Shown here: positions 1 through 9,200 of the stretch, in pieces
How positions within the stretch are numbered: the stretch's first letter is position 1
Layout of the letters: every line of letters starts with the position of its first letter
DNA from: Trifolium pratense
Taxonomy: Eukaryota; Streptophyta; Magnoliopsida; Fabales; Fabaceae
Direction: 5' to 3'
Assembly: GCF_020283565.1 (NCBI RefSeq)
Contig: NC_060064.1
Location: 15,830,337-15,894,336, forward strand
Length of the DNA: 64,000 nucleotides
Made by a program: the position numbers and the translations under genes
The notes under the pieces: generated by a model
What the model was told of the DNA's origin: nothing
Database searches by the model: none
The model's input: the letters and a program-made list of their open reading frames with translations, nothing else

Positions 1-109
1 ATTCATGTGATTTCAGCTCTAACCTTATTTTTCAACAGGAAAATAAGAGGTGAACCAACACTTGTTTGATACTACAAAATAATGTGTTTACCTTCCAAGG
101 TTGATGACT
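1..109. other. 3' flank of CNL-1
   Basis: This is the downstream flank of CNL-1, read on the minus strand. It contains a splice-donor-like AAG|GTAAAC with the intron beginning at 91, 19 nt after the stop codon. The same site follows the stop codon of the other four CNL copies. The matching acceptor would lie left of the window. Nothing else is recognisable. Confidence 0.5.
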
Positions 110-2719
110 TCATTCCGCCTCTCCTCTTGGTTCTTCAATGAAAATGCCCTTGATATGAGAAATCATGGGCCAATACTCACCAGATTGAGGCAAACATTTT
201 CGGCATAATTCAGGGCAATCAACTATGCGCAAATCTTCAAGAGCCGTGAGGTGATGCATGTCACTTGGAAGACATAACAATTGAGGACAGTTATGAATAT
301 ATATCCTCTTAAGATTAAACATTGTTGTTAAACACTCGGGAAGCATCTCAAGATCTGGCAAATCAGAAATTAGCAAGGTCTCTAATGTGTCTGCAATACC
401 TACAGTCCACCTAGGCAATGCCAGAAGCCCCGGATAATTCATAAGCATCAAATATTTCATCCTCAACTTTTGGATTGGGCTTTCGTTGTTCAATGACATG
501 TTTAACATCTGACAATCATTAATAAACAGAGTCTGTAGTTTAGGAAAAATGTAAAGAGGTAAGCTTTCGAGACTCCCACATGATTCAAAATGTAGTTCTT
601 CAATGGACGGGAGTTGTTGTCTGAACATAAGCTTCAAATTGTCACAATCATGAAAACTCAAAGATTGAAGATGGTTCAAACTAGCAAATTCATCATGTGG
701 CAGAGTAGACTGTTTTGTGGTGACAATAAGACGACGAAGACTAATCAACTTCCCTATTCCTTTAGGCAATTCTTCAAGCTCAATGCACCCACTAAGCAAC
801 AAAACTTGCAAATTTAGAAGTTTGCAAATGGAATTTGGAAGTCTTTTGATCCTGTCATTACGAGAAAGATCGAGAAAACGCAGGTGCCCCAATTTTGTAA
901 GTGAATTTGGCAGAATCTTAATTGAAGAATCACTTAAATCTAAGTAACGCAAGTATTTGTATCTTGATACCCATGTATCTAGAACCCTTTCACTTGCAAG
1001 ACCCACTCCGTGGATGGGAAATAATATACTTCTCAAATATTTGGACTTGGGGAATAAATAATGGTCAAGCGAATCATTTTCAACAACTGATAAATGCCTT
1101 GCTTGCGGAGGTATATTCTGAATATGCGAGTCTACTGCTACAAAGTCCTCTCTTGCAACATACAATGCAAGATCATGTATCAAATCATGTATTTTGAACT
1201 CGCAAGAGGAGCCAAAGTCATCGACATCCTGAAGAAATGATCTTGAATGTAACTCATCAATATAATTTCTTGCAACATGCTCTAGCTTTTCACTTCCATT
1301 TAAGGATTGAACTAATCCAAGGGCTATCCAAAGACTACACATTACATAAGTATTGAAGATATGATCTTTGGGATAAAGGGAAAAATAAGCAAAACATTGT
1401 CTCAGATAGGACGGCATTTGATCATAGCTTAATTTTAGTGCAGGTAAAATATCATGTTCCTTTTGTTCCAAATTCCACATTTCTGAGTCTCTGACAAATT
1501 CCCACTTACTTAAATCAAAGTTTGAGAAGAGGGAACTTCCCAATGTTCTCAGGGCTAGTGGAACCCCTTGGCATTTTTTCACGATTTCTTTTCCGATCTC
1601 TACTAGATTTGGATAGTTTTCTTCTTTTCCTTCCTTGAATGCCCATTTGACAAATAGAGACAAACAATCCGTTGGAGAAAGACCTTCCAAAACATAGGAG
1701 GGAACATTACCCATCATTGAAGCAATTGATTTACTGCGTGTTGTCACCACAATTTTGCTTCCTGGTGGTCCAACTTTTATCAAATCTCTCAACTCAATCC
1801 ACTTTGCACGATCATCATTCCATACATCATCTAACACCAGTAAAAACTTTTGACCAGAAAGTTTTTGTCTCATACAACTTACTAGTTGCACAATATCTAA
1901 GTTGGTAATGTTTTCTGGGTAAGCAAGACCACTCGTTGGAGCGGAAGCTGAAGTAAAAAAAGAAGCAGTGGCAGAGTTGATGATTTTAATGATTATCTGC
2001 CTGATGTCAAAATTATCAGAGACACACACCCACATCTTCAATTGAAAAAGATCATCCATCCTCTTATCATTGAATATCAACTTTGCAAGTGTGGTCTTCC
2101 CCAATCCTCCAATTCCCACTATGGAAATGACACAGATACTTTGATCACCATCATCACCACGCTGAGGAAATGGTTGCATCAAAAGCTTGATAATTTCATC
2201 TTTATCAATTTCCCTTCCTATTACACTTGAAGCATCAACATCCGGATAAGTCATTTCTCTTCCTTGCATAATAAGTCCGGAATCAAAACTCGCAAGTCCA
2301 AACTTAGTACCATCAGCCACTACCTTATCCAACCTGCCCCTTATCTCTTTGATTTTACGCGCCATCCTAAGACGGAAGGCAAGTGGATTAGAGGAAGAAA
2401 ACAAGTGGCGTACCTTCATCTTGGTGCTGCCGCATTTGACAACTTGGTTTCGCTTGTGTTGCAACTCAAATCCATCCAATATGTCTTCAGCATCATAGCA
2501 AATGTTTTGAATCTGCTTTAGCCATTCACGCAGCCCATGCTTTTGGTCCTTCTTGTGATCAGCATCCAACAGCACACCACTGACAATCGATAAAGTATCT
2601 TTGAACCCTTGTAGATCTTCATATACACCATAGGCTTGAGAAGCTTCTTCATAAGTATAAGAAGCAAGCTTCCCTAGGAGTGAATCAGCAACATCTAATA
2701 AGACAAATGATTCAGCCAT
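110..2719 (-). CDS. CC-NBS-LRR disease resistance protein (CNL-1, RGA-like)
   Basis: This is an uninterrupted 869-residue intracellular immune receptor of the non-TIR NLR class. An Rx-type coiled-coil domain occupies about 1-130, with an EDVID-like DAEDILD near 76-82. NB-ARC follows, with the P-loop GIGGLGKTT at about 202-210, kinase-2 LVLDDVW at 294-300 (the final W is typical of CNLs), RNBS-B TTRS at 326-329, GVPLAL at 385-390 and an MHD-position IHD at 510-512. From about 560 to the end there are degenerate leucine-rich repeats. By family knowledge the NB-ARC acts as an ADP/ATP switch and the LRR contributes to recognition. The MAES start is shared by CNL-2, CNL-3 and CNL-4. There is no intron in the coding part, and the length is normal. 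A TATA box lies 76 nt upstream. The pathogen recognised cannot be told from sequence. Confidence 0.95.
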   Translation of the reverse strand: MAESFVLLDVADSLLGKLASYTYEEASQAYGVYEDLQGFKDTLSIVSGVLLDADHKKDQKHGLREWLKQIQNICYDAEDILDGFELQHKRNQVVKCGSTKMKVRHLFSSSNPLAFRLRMARKIKEIRGRLDKVVADGTKFGLASFDSGLIMQGREMTYPDVDASSVIGREIDKDEIIKLLMQPFPQRGDDGDQSICVISIVGIGGLGKTTLAKLIFNDKRMDDLFQLKMWVCVSDNFDIRQIIIKIINSATASFFTSASAPTSGLAYPENITNLDIVQLVSCMRQKLSGQKFLLVLDDVWNDDRAKWIELRDLIKVGPPGSKIVVTTRSKSIASMMGNVPSYVLEGLSPTDCLSLFVKWAFKEGKEENYPNLVEIGKEIVKKCQGVPLALRTLGSSLFSNFDLSKWEFVRDSEMWNLEQKEHDILPALKLSYDQMPSYLRQCFAYFSLYPKDHIFNTYVMCSLWIALGLVQSLNGSEKLEHVARNYIDELHSRSFLQDVDDFGSSCEFKIHDLIHDLALYVAREDFVAVDSHIQNIPPQARHLSVVENDSLDHYLFPKSKYLRSILFPIHGVGLASERVLDTWVSRYKYLRYLDLSDSSIKILPNSLTKLGHLRFLDLSRNDRIKRLPNSICKLLNLQVLLLSGCIELEELPKGIGKLISLRRLIVTTKQSTLPHDEFASLNHLQSLSFHDCDNLKLMFRQQLPSIEELHFESCGSLESLPLYIFPKLQTLFINDCQMLNMSLNNESPIQKLRMKYLMLMNYPGLLALPRWTVGIADTLETLLISDLPDLEMLPECLTTMFNLKRIYIHNCPQLLCLPSDMHHLTALEDLRIVDCPELCRKCLPQSGEYWPMISHIKGIFIEEPRGEAE

Positions 2720-2794
2720 AATTCTGTTAATATGGAAAGAGCAGAAACGGAGTTTGTGGTTGTGGTGATTGTGCCTTGCTCAGATCCATACCTG

Positions 2795-2800
2795 TTTATA
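2795..2800 (-). promoter_or_regulatory. TATA box of CNL-1
   Basis: TATAAA on the minus strand lies about 76 nt before the CNL-1 ATG. It sits in a block (TATAAACAGGTATGGATCTG-like) that recurs at the same distance upstream of CNL-2 and CNL-3, so it is probably the core promoter. Confidence 0.5.
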
Positions 2801-3051
2801 CAATGAAGTCAAGCTTGTTGAGTCAACAGAGTGCTAAGTTGGTTGGATCCATCACCAAATAAAATAAGTTTATTTCTGCTTGTTTTCTTGTGTCGCCTAT
2901 TATAGTTGGTTTGTTTTGTTTAATAGGTGTTCTTTTCGGATTTTTCACATTTTCTAAGAAAATGCTTAGTTTTGTTGATTTCAATAATCAAATAAGTTTG
3001 TTTATTAAAATGTCCTTATTAATGGTAGTTAATTAGTGGAGTACACCAAAA

Positions 3052-3176
3052 GCACATGTTAAGGAAGCAAAAATAAAAAGTATTAAATGTTTAAGCATTA
3101 AATTTTAACTTTTCAAGCATTAAATTTTTGTATCATTAAAAGTTAAATTTCTATATTAAGATACCTTAACATGTGC
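3052..3176. repeat. Small MITE-like inverted-repeat element
   Basis: Two perfect 13-bp inverted repeats, GCACATGTTAAGG at 3052-3064 and its complement at 3164-3176, bound 125 bp of AT-rich DNA. The size and termini suit a MITE. No target duplication is clear and I do not recognise the family. A further partial terminus (GCACATGTTAA) follows at 3184. Confidence 0.4.
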
Positions 3177-3199
3177 CTTATATGCACATGTTAACAACA

Positions 3200-3289
3200 C
3201 CCAAAAAATAATTTGTCTTGATATTGGGACAAAAAGTTTAAGACAGAAAAAACTCAAAAGTGACCACTATTGCGAGACAGAGGGAGTAT
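3200..3289. repeat. Truncated Stowaway-like MITE end
   Basis: The stretch ends in GAGACAGAGGGAGTA, the terminal motif of Tc1/mariner-type Stowaway MITEs (CTCCCTC at the tip followed by TA). The opposite terminus was not found, so this is probably a remnant. Confidence 0.35.
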
Positions 3290-3424
3290 TATAATGATGG
3301 TTATATTAAGCATCATAATATGGGATGAAAAAAGTGGAGTTTTTTGTTATAAATATAATTGTGTGGTGGGCTTCAATGTAAATTCATAATCAGGATATAA
3401 TAACTCAGTAACAAATGTGTTCCC

Positions 3425-3550
3425 GTGAGCTTAACTCAATAGGGACATCACACTTTATATGCAAAGTCAGAGTTGGAACCCTAAACACTCCACTTATTCA
3501 TGTTAAGGGTGAAATTCCAGTCACTAGACTACCTGTCAAAAAAAAAAAAA
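3425..3550 (+). mobile_element. tRNA-derived SINE
   Basis: A box-A-like GAGCTTAACTCAATAGG and a box-B-like AGTTGGAACCC mimic a tRNA promoter. They are followed by a family body (CACTCCACTTATTC, then CACTAGACTACCTG) and a poly(A) tail. This is a widespread legume SINE layout. Parts of the same family reappear at 13130-13320. No convincing target duplication was seen. Confidence 0.7.
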
Positions 3551-4678
3551 CAGTAATAGCTAAAATATAATCACTATATATAACTGATAATAAGTTGTGT
3601 TAAAAAAAATTTGATAATAAGTTCATTCTCTTGGTTTGTTGGCAATTATTGAAGTAGTTGCTCAATAAATCAACCAGCAGAATCTGCTGTGTGTGATACA
3701 TAGCTTTTGAATTAACTTCTCCCAGGAAATCATGAAACACTAACAGGGATTGTATGCATGGTAAAGGATATTAACAACATAATTAAGTTTACTTCAGCTT
3801 TACACTACTTGATAGAACAACAACCCCAAATCAAAAGAAAACATATACGAAAAATGCAAACAGAGATTACACGATATTTATCAAAAAGTTCTGCCAATTG
3901 TGCCTTCTATTGAAGTTGCATTTGAGTCTCACATCACATTGTCAATACCTTTCTATTATCACTGAAAGCTGTATCAGTAATCTGTGTCATATACCTAACA
4001 CTACTCAATTAGAGTCCTAGCACTGCATGAGAACGAATCTATATGCTGAACAGTTATGTAAACCGAACCTTGTGAAAGGATCACTACTTTATAAGGCAAG
4101 AAGAAGTCGATAAAATAAATTTACGATATTCTTAAGTGCTGTTTATTGTAATAATTTTTTTTATACTGAAACTAAACCAGAATGTGTTGCAGTTTCACAT
4201 CTGAAACATTGTATTTCAAATGTGAGCATTGAATTATCATAAATTTGTGCCTGCTAGAAACATTCTATTGATTTATAATTACTTTTAGAGATATTGAAAC
4301 CAATCTTGGGCCTTTATCTTACAGCTTAAACTTAACAAATCACTATAATCTGTGTTGGTAACTTAAGAACTGCATGCATAGAGAGTAATGTATATTCTTT
4401 GATAGGAAATTAGATTGACGCAGAAAGTCGAGGGAAGAATCAGTATCCTCCTAGCACACTGATGAACTTGAAGTGAATGGCTAACTAGAAATAGAACATA
4501 TCTAATTTGTGTCCTTAGTGGCAGCAATACATGAAGCTTGGGAGTGAAGTCACACAAATTTGCTACCATGCATCCTGTCTCGACAGATTTTTGGGGTTTG
4601 CTTTGTTCCTTAAGTGAGAAAAAATTAATTGAAACTAATAAAACCATGGCCAGTTAAATCGCAACAAATGTTGAGTTT

Positions 4679-4726
4679 TCATCGACATGTTATTTTTTTT
4701 TTTGACTCATTCATCGACAAGTTATT
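4679..4726 (-). mobile_element. SINE-tail micro-insertion
   Basis: A nearly repeated 16-mer (TCATCGACATGTTATT at 4679-4694; one mismatch at 4711-4726) flanks only about 16 bp, a poly(T) run followed by GACTCAT. On the minus strand this reads as the last bases of a SINE plus its poly(A). It looks like an extremely 5'-truncated retroposition event. Confidence 0.5.
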
Positions 4727-4978
4727 GAGAACTGGAATTGAATATAACAAGAATGAGAATAATCATTTGAAATCTTAGAATACATGAAACATTACAATAA
4801 AAACACCTATGTTCCTACTGGTCAGACATTCATGTTCTCGGTTGTCTATCAATCACTGGTCTTCTTTCTTTTGGTGAATCCTCGATTGCAGAAACCACAT
4901 CTATTACATTGCCTAAGTTGTCTTCTCCTTTTGTGTCCCTTCAAGCTGAATATCCCTTTTCCACTTCAATCTCATCAT

Positions 4979-5068
4979 CTACCTTGTCAGTAAACAAAGA
5001 AAACATTACTTTCAAAAACTAAATCTTCCGTTTTACACACACACACACATGCAGAATAATATGTTTAC
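4979..5068 (-). other. Putative 3'UTR intron of CNL-2
   Basis: On the minus strand the donor AAG|GTAAAC lies 18 nt past the CNL-2 stop codon. An acceptor ...GTAG|ATGATGAG occurs 90 bp on. The downstream exon start (ATGATGA, then CTTGAAG) is conserved after CNL-3 and CNL-5. This is inferred from motif conservation only. Confidence 0.5.
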
Positions 5069-5086
5069 CTTCAAGGTTTGATGACT

Positions 5087-7732
5087 TCATTCCTTCTTCT
5101 CTCCTCCTGGTTCATTAAAGAAAATGCTCTTGATATGACAAATCATGGGCCAGTACTCACCAGATTGGGGCTGACATTTCCGATTTAATTCAGGGCAATC
5201 AATTATGCGCAAATCTTCAAGGGAAGTGAGGCGATGCATGTCGCTTGGAAGATCCAACAGTTGATGACAACCAATAATATAGAGCCTCTTAAGACGAGTC
5301 ATTGTAGTTAGATACTCAGGAAGCATCTTAAGATTAGGAAAACAATTAATTTCCAAGGTCTCTAAAGTTTCCCGGGCATATAAAATCCATCCAGGCAATG
5401 TCTGATACATTGGAAATCCAACGAGGTACAAATGTTTCATCATCAATCTTTGCTTTGGACTTTCATTGTTCGACAATAGGTTTAACTTCTCACAGTTGCT
5501 AATGTACAAAGTCTGTAATTTAGGGAAAATATAGAGAGGTATGGACTCTAAACACCGACATGAATAAAAATACAATGCTTCAATGGAAGGGAGTTTTTGT
5601 CTGAACAAAAACTTCAAATTATCACAAATATGAAAACTTAAAGTTTGAAGATGGATCAACCTTTCAAATTCACCCTGTGGCAGAACAGATTGTTTTGTGG
5701 TTATAGTAAGACGTTGAAGGCTGATAAGCTTGCCTAATCCTTTAGGCATTTTTTGAAGCTCCGTGCACCCGCTAACCGACAAAACTTGCAAATTTAGGAG
5801 TTTGCAAATGGAATTTGGTAATCTTTTGATTTTCGTATTACGAGAAAGATCAAGAAAACGCAAATGCTCTAACTTTGTAATTGAATTTGACACAGTATCA
5901 AATGAAGAATCACTTAAATTTAAATAACGCAAGTATTTGTATCTTGATAACCATGTATCTAGAACACTTTCACTTGCAAGACCCACTCCGAGGTTGGGAA
6001 ATAGTATAGTTCTCAAACTTCTAGACTTCGGGAACAAACCATGGTCAAGTGAATCATTTTCAATAACTGATAAATGCCTTACTTGCAGAGGTATATTCTG
6101 AGTATGCGAGTCTATCGCTACAAAGTCCTCTCTTGCAAAATACAATGCAAGATCATGTATCAAATCATGTACTTTGAACTCGCAATAGGATCCGTAGTCA
6201 TCGACATCTTGAAGAAACGATCTTGAATGCAACTCATCAATATATTCTCTTGCAATACTCTCTAGCTTCTCACTTCCGTTTAGGGATTGAACTAATCCAA
6301 GGGCTACCCAAAGACTACACATTACATCACTATTGAAGATATGATCTTTGGGAAAAAGGGAAAAACAGACAAAACATTGTCTCAAATAGGATGACATTTG
6401 ATCATAACTTAATTTTAGTGCAGATAAAATGCCGTCTTTCTTTTGTTCTAAATTCCATATCTCGGAGTCTCTAACAAATTCCCACTTACTTAAATCGAAG
6501 TTTGAGAAGAGGGAACTTCCTAATGTTCTCACAGCTAACGGAACCCCTTGGCATTTTTTCACAATTTCTTTTCCGATCTCTACTAGATTTGGATATTTTT
6601 CTTCTTCGCCTTCCTTGAATGCCCATTGGACAAACAAAGATAAACAATTCGTTCGAGAAAGGCCTTTCAAAATGTATGCAGGAACATTACCCATCATCGA
6701 AGCAATTGATTTACTACGTGTTGTCACCACAATTTTGCTTCCTGATGCACAAACTTTTATCAAATCTTTCAACTCAATCCACTTAGCACGATCTTCATTC
6801 CATACATCATCTAACACGAGTAAAAACTTTTTACCATAAAGTTTTTTTATCAGAAGACTTACTAGTTGTACCATATCTAAATTGTTTATGTTTTCTTGGT
6901 GATCAAAACTACTCATTGACGCGGAAGATGAAGAAAAAGTGGAAGTATTGGCGGAGTTGATGATTTTAATTTTTTGGATAGAGTTGATGATTTTAATTAT
7001 TATCTGATTGATGTCAAAATCAACAGAGACACACACCCACATCTTCAGTTGAAAAAGTTTATCCATCCTTGTATCGTTAAACACAAGCTTGGCAAGTGTG
7101 GTTTTCCCCAAGCCACCAATTCCCACTATGGGAATAACACACAATCTTTTATCACCATCACCATCACCTTGAGGATGTGGTTTTATTAAAAGCTTGATAA
7201 TTTCTTCCCTATCACTCTCTCTTCCTACGACACTTGAAGCATCGACATGAGGATACGTCATTTCTCTCCTTTGAACAACAAGTCTGGGATCGACATTGAT
7301 GGTTGCAAGTCCAAACATGGTCCCATCAGCTGCCACTTTATTCAATCTATCTCTAATCTCTTTAATTTGACGCGCCATTCTAAAACGGAATGCAAGTGGA
7401 TTGGACGAAGAAAATAAATGGTGTACCTTCGTCCGTGTGCTTCCAGAAGCTTCCAAGACTTGTTTTCGCTTGTCCTGCAAGTCAAATCCATCGAATACAT
7501 TTTCAGCATCAGAACATATATTATGAATCTGCCTCAGCCATTCACGTAGCCCGTGCTTTTGGTCTTTCTTGTACTCAGCATCTAATAGCACGCCACTGAC
7601 AATTGAGAGAGTGTCTTTGATCCCTTGAAGATCTTTATACACACCATAGGCTCGAGAAGCTTCTTCATAAGCATAAGAAGCAAGTTTACATAAGAGTGAA
7701 TTAGCAATATCAAATGCAAATGATTCTGCCAT
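5087..7732 (-). CDS. CC-NBS-LRR disease resistance protein (CNL-2)
   Basis: This is an open 881-residue CNL, a close paralogue of CNL-1. It has an Rx-like coiled coil (about 1-130), an NB-ARC with P-loop GIGGLGKTT, kinase-2 LVLDDVW, TTRS, GVPLAV and a VHD in the MHD position, then C-terminal LRRs. It is slightly longer than its sisters because of an in-frame internal duplication in NB-ARC, where the KIIN segment after RNBS-A is repeated (about 6956-6995). The start is supported by the conserved MAESFAFD N-terminus and by a TATA box about 61 nt upstream. It is expected to be a cytoplasmic or nuclear immune sensor; the recognised effector is unknown. It is closest in sequence to the pseudogene fragment at 18410-18680. 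Confidence 0.95.
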   Translation of the reverse strand: MAESFAFDIANSLLCKLASYAYEEASRAYGVYKDLQGIKDTLSIVSGVLLDAEYKKDQKHGLREWLRQIHNICSDAENVFDGFDLQDKRKQVLEASGSTRTKVHHLFSSSNPLAFRFRMARQIKEIRDRLNKVAADGTMFGLATINVDPRLVVQRREMTYPHVDASSVVGRESDREEIIKLLIKPHPQGDGDGDKRLCVIPIVGIGGLGKTTLAKLVFNDTRMDKLFQLKMWVCVSVDFDINQIIIKIINSIQKIKIINSANTSTFSSSSASMSSFDHQENINNLDMVQLVSLLIKKLYGKKFLLVLDDVWNEDRAKWIELKDLIKVCASGSKIVVTTRSKSIASMMGNVPAYILKGLSRTNCLSLFVQWAFKEGEEEKYPNLVEIGKEIVKKCQGVPLAVRTLGSSLFSNFDLSKWEFVRDSEIWNLEQKKDGILSALKLSYDQMSSYLRQCFVCFSLFPKDHIFNSDVMCSLWVALGLVQSLNGSEKLESIAREYIDELHSRSFLQDVDDYGSYCEFKVHDLIHDLALYFAREDFVAIDSHTQNIPLQVRHLSVIENDSLDHGLFPKSRSLRTILFPNLGVGLASESVLDTWLSRYKYLRYLNLSDSSFDTVSNSITKLEHLRFLDLSRNTKIKRLPNSICKLLNLQVLSVSGCTELQKMPKGLGKLISLQRLTITTKQSVLPQGEFERLIHLQTLSFHICDNLKFLFRQKLPSIEALYFYSCRCLESIPLYIFPKLQTLYISNCEKLNLLSNNESPKQRLMMKHLYLVGFPMYQTLPGWILYARETLETLEINCFPNLKMLPEYLTTMTRLKRLYIIGCHQLLDLPSDMHRLTSLEDLRIIDCPELNRKCQPQSGEYWPMICHIKSIFFNEPGGEKKE

Positions 7733-7792
7733 GGTAGGTTAGATGAGGAATTTTAAGTTTGTGGTGGCTGTGCCTTCTTCATATCCACACTT

Positions 7793-7798
7793 TTTATA
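7793..7798 (-). promoter_or_regulatory. TATA box of CNL-2
   Basis: TATAAA on the minus strand lies about 61 nt before the ATG, within the upstream block shared with CNL-1. Confidence 0.5.
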
Positions 7799-7985
7799 CA
7801 ATGAAGTTAGTCAAGATTGGTGGCTATGCCTTCTTGTTTACTGTATAGAACGTATAGAAAATTATTGAGTGGACCCATGACCAACGTTTCATGTACTGCA
7901 TGATTTATGTGGTTCAGAAATGAGGAATAAACTTTAAAAAGACAAATATTTTATAGACATCCACTTTTCCATACACCTGCGACAC

Positions 7986-8146
7986 CTATTAATCACGTGT
8001 GAAAATATTGTTAATTCAGTTGAGTAGATGACTAATTCAATTCAAGTTGAATTAATTCATATAATGAAATTAACTACCATTTTAACCGTGAATTGAATTA
8101 ACTATCTACTCAGAGTTAACCACATTTTTTAACATGATTAATAGAT
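7986..8146. repeat. Foldback (long inverted repeat) element
   Basis: The arms 7986-8043 and 8091-8146 are imperfect inverted copies of each other, both starting CTATTAATCA at the outer edge and ending TTCAATTCA at the inner edge, around a loop of about 47 bp. A transcript would form a stem of roughly 55 bp. It may be a foldback MITE or a small-RNA-producing hairpin. No coding capacity. Confidence 0.6.
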
Positions 8147-8697
8147 TGTAATCGTTTTAATTCGTGTCGGTTTAGTGTGAAGTGTCATGTTACATATGAA
8201 GTTTGTAACCTGGCTGATTAACTTTAGTGGTAAAGAATTGATTGAATTGAAGCTAATGAAAGCTATGGCCAGTTAAATCAGTTTCATTTCAACAAATGAC
8301 AAATGCTAAGTTTTCATACATATTCATTTTTAGTACTAAGGATACAGGACAGAAGTGAATAATCATGTTTGAAATCTTAGGATACATCGAACATTCTGAT
8401 AAAAACAATTACTGTTGCCAATTGCCTGTTGGCTGTTGCTCTAAAAAGAACTGGCACGACTGCCGCAGTGTGGACATGCACGTACAGAAGCGGTTGGCCT
8501 AACACAGAAAAATGACATAAAATCGATTTGGGTAAGATGCACGTATTCACGAGTGAACTCATTCATAAAATTCAATTCAACATACACATACGTTTAATTG
8601 AATGTGCGTGCAACTACACAAAATAAGTCCACAAATGTTTAAATTTTAGATTTTACGTGAGTTCAATATTTGCCCTTACCAAATAGAGCCTTAGGTT

Positions 8698-9024
8698 ATG
8701 ATCGGTAAAAAATAGTGAATAGTTGATAAGCTACCTTATAGTAGATGAGTTTATAGCGGATAACTTATAAGCTATCTTTTAACTTATTGCGAATAAGCCA
8801 GCTGATTGAATTTATAGTGTTTGATAAAATTAGCAGTTAAACTAACTTATAAGTATGAAATAACATAAAAATGATATGATTAATTAATATTTTTTTCAAG
8901 TAAGATGATAGGAGTAAAATTGGAAGAAAATATGATAAGCTATAAGCTATAAGTTCATAAACTACTTAAAATAGCGTTTGAAAAATAAGCTACAAGCTCT
9001 TTTTTAAAAACGATTACCAATCAG
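8698..9024. mobile_element. MITE-like element rich in AAGCTTATAAGC motifs
   Basis: The ends form imperfect terminal inverted repeats (GTTATGATCGGTAA on the left; GCTCTGATTGGTAA on the right, reverse strand). The interior repeats TTATAAGCTA in both orientations, as in some non-autonomous hAT-type elements of legumes. The Helitron terminus at 9038 lies directly beside it. Boundaries and class are tentative. Confidence 0.4.
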
Positions 9025-9200
9025 AGCTTATAAGCTACTAGAACATCGACCCGTGCGGTGCACGGGTCTGATTAACTATAAGATATATAATGATTAAATA
9101 AGATATGATAATTCCAATAATGTAAGGTATATCAAAAAAGTTGAGTAACATTAAACGATAGTTCAACAATAATTTTGGATAAATATTCATACAAAGAAAA

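Larger units (their letters stand above)
2801..4978. other. Intergenic region between CNL-1 and CNL-2
   Basis: There is no supportable gene here. It holds the CNL-1 upstream flank, a small inverted-repeat element, a Stowaway-type end, a SINE and a SINE-tail micro-insertion, listed separately. The rest is AT-rich and unrecognised. Positions 4900-4978 resemble the second 3'UTR exon proposed for the CNL genes. Confidence 0.6.

Noticed and set aside
614..2521. Several plus-strand open frames opposite CNL-1 (and similar ones opposite CNL-2, CNL-3, CNL-4 and CNL-5)
   Set aside because: They are antisense shadows of conserved CNL codons, recur at the same place in each copy, and resemble nothing on their own.
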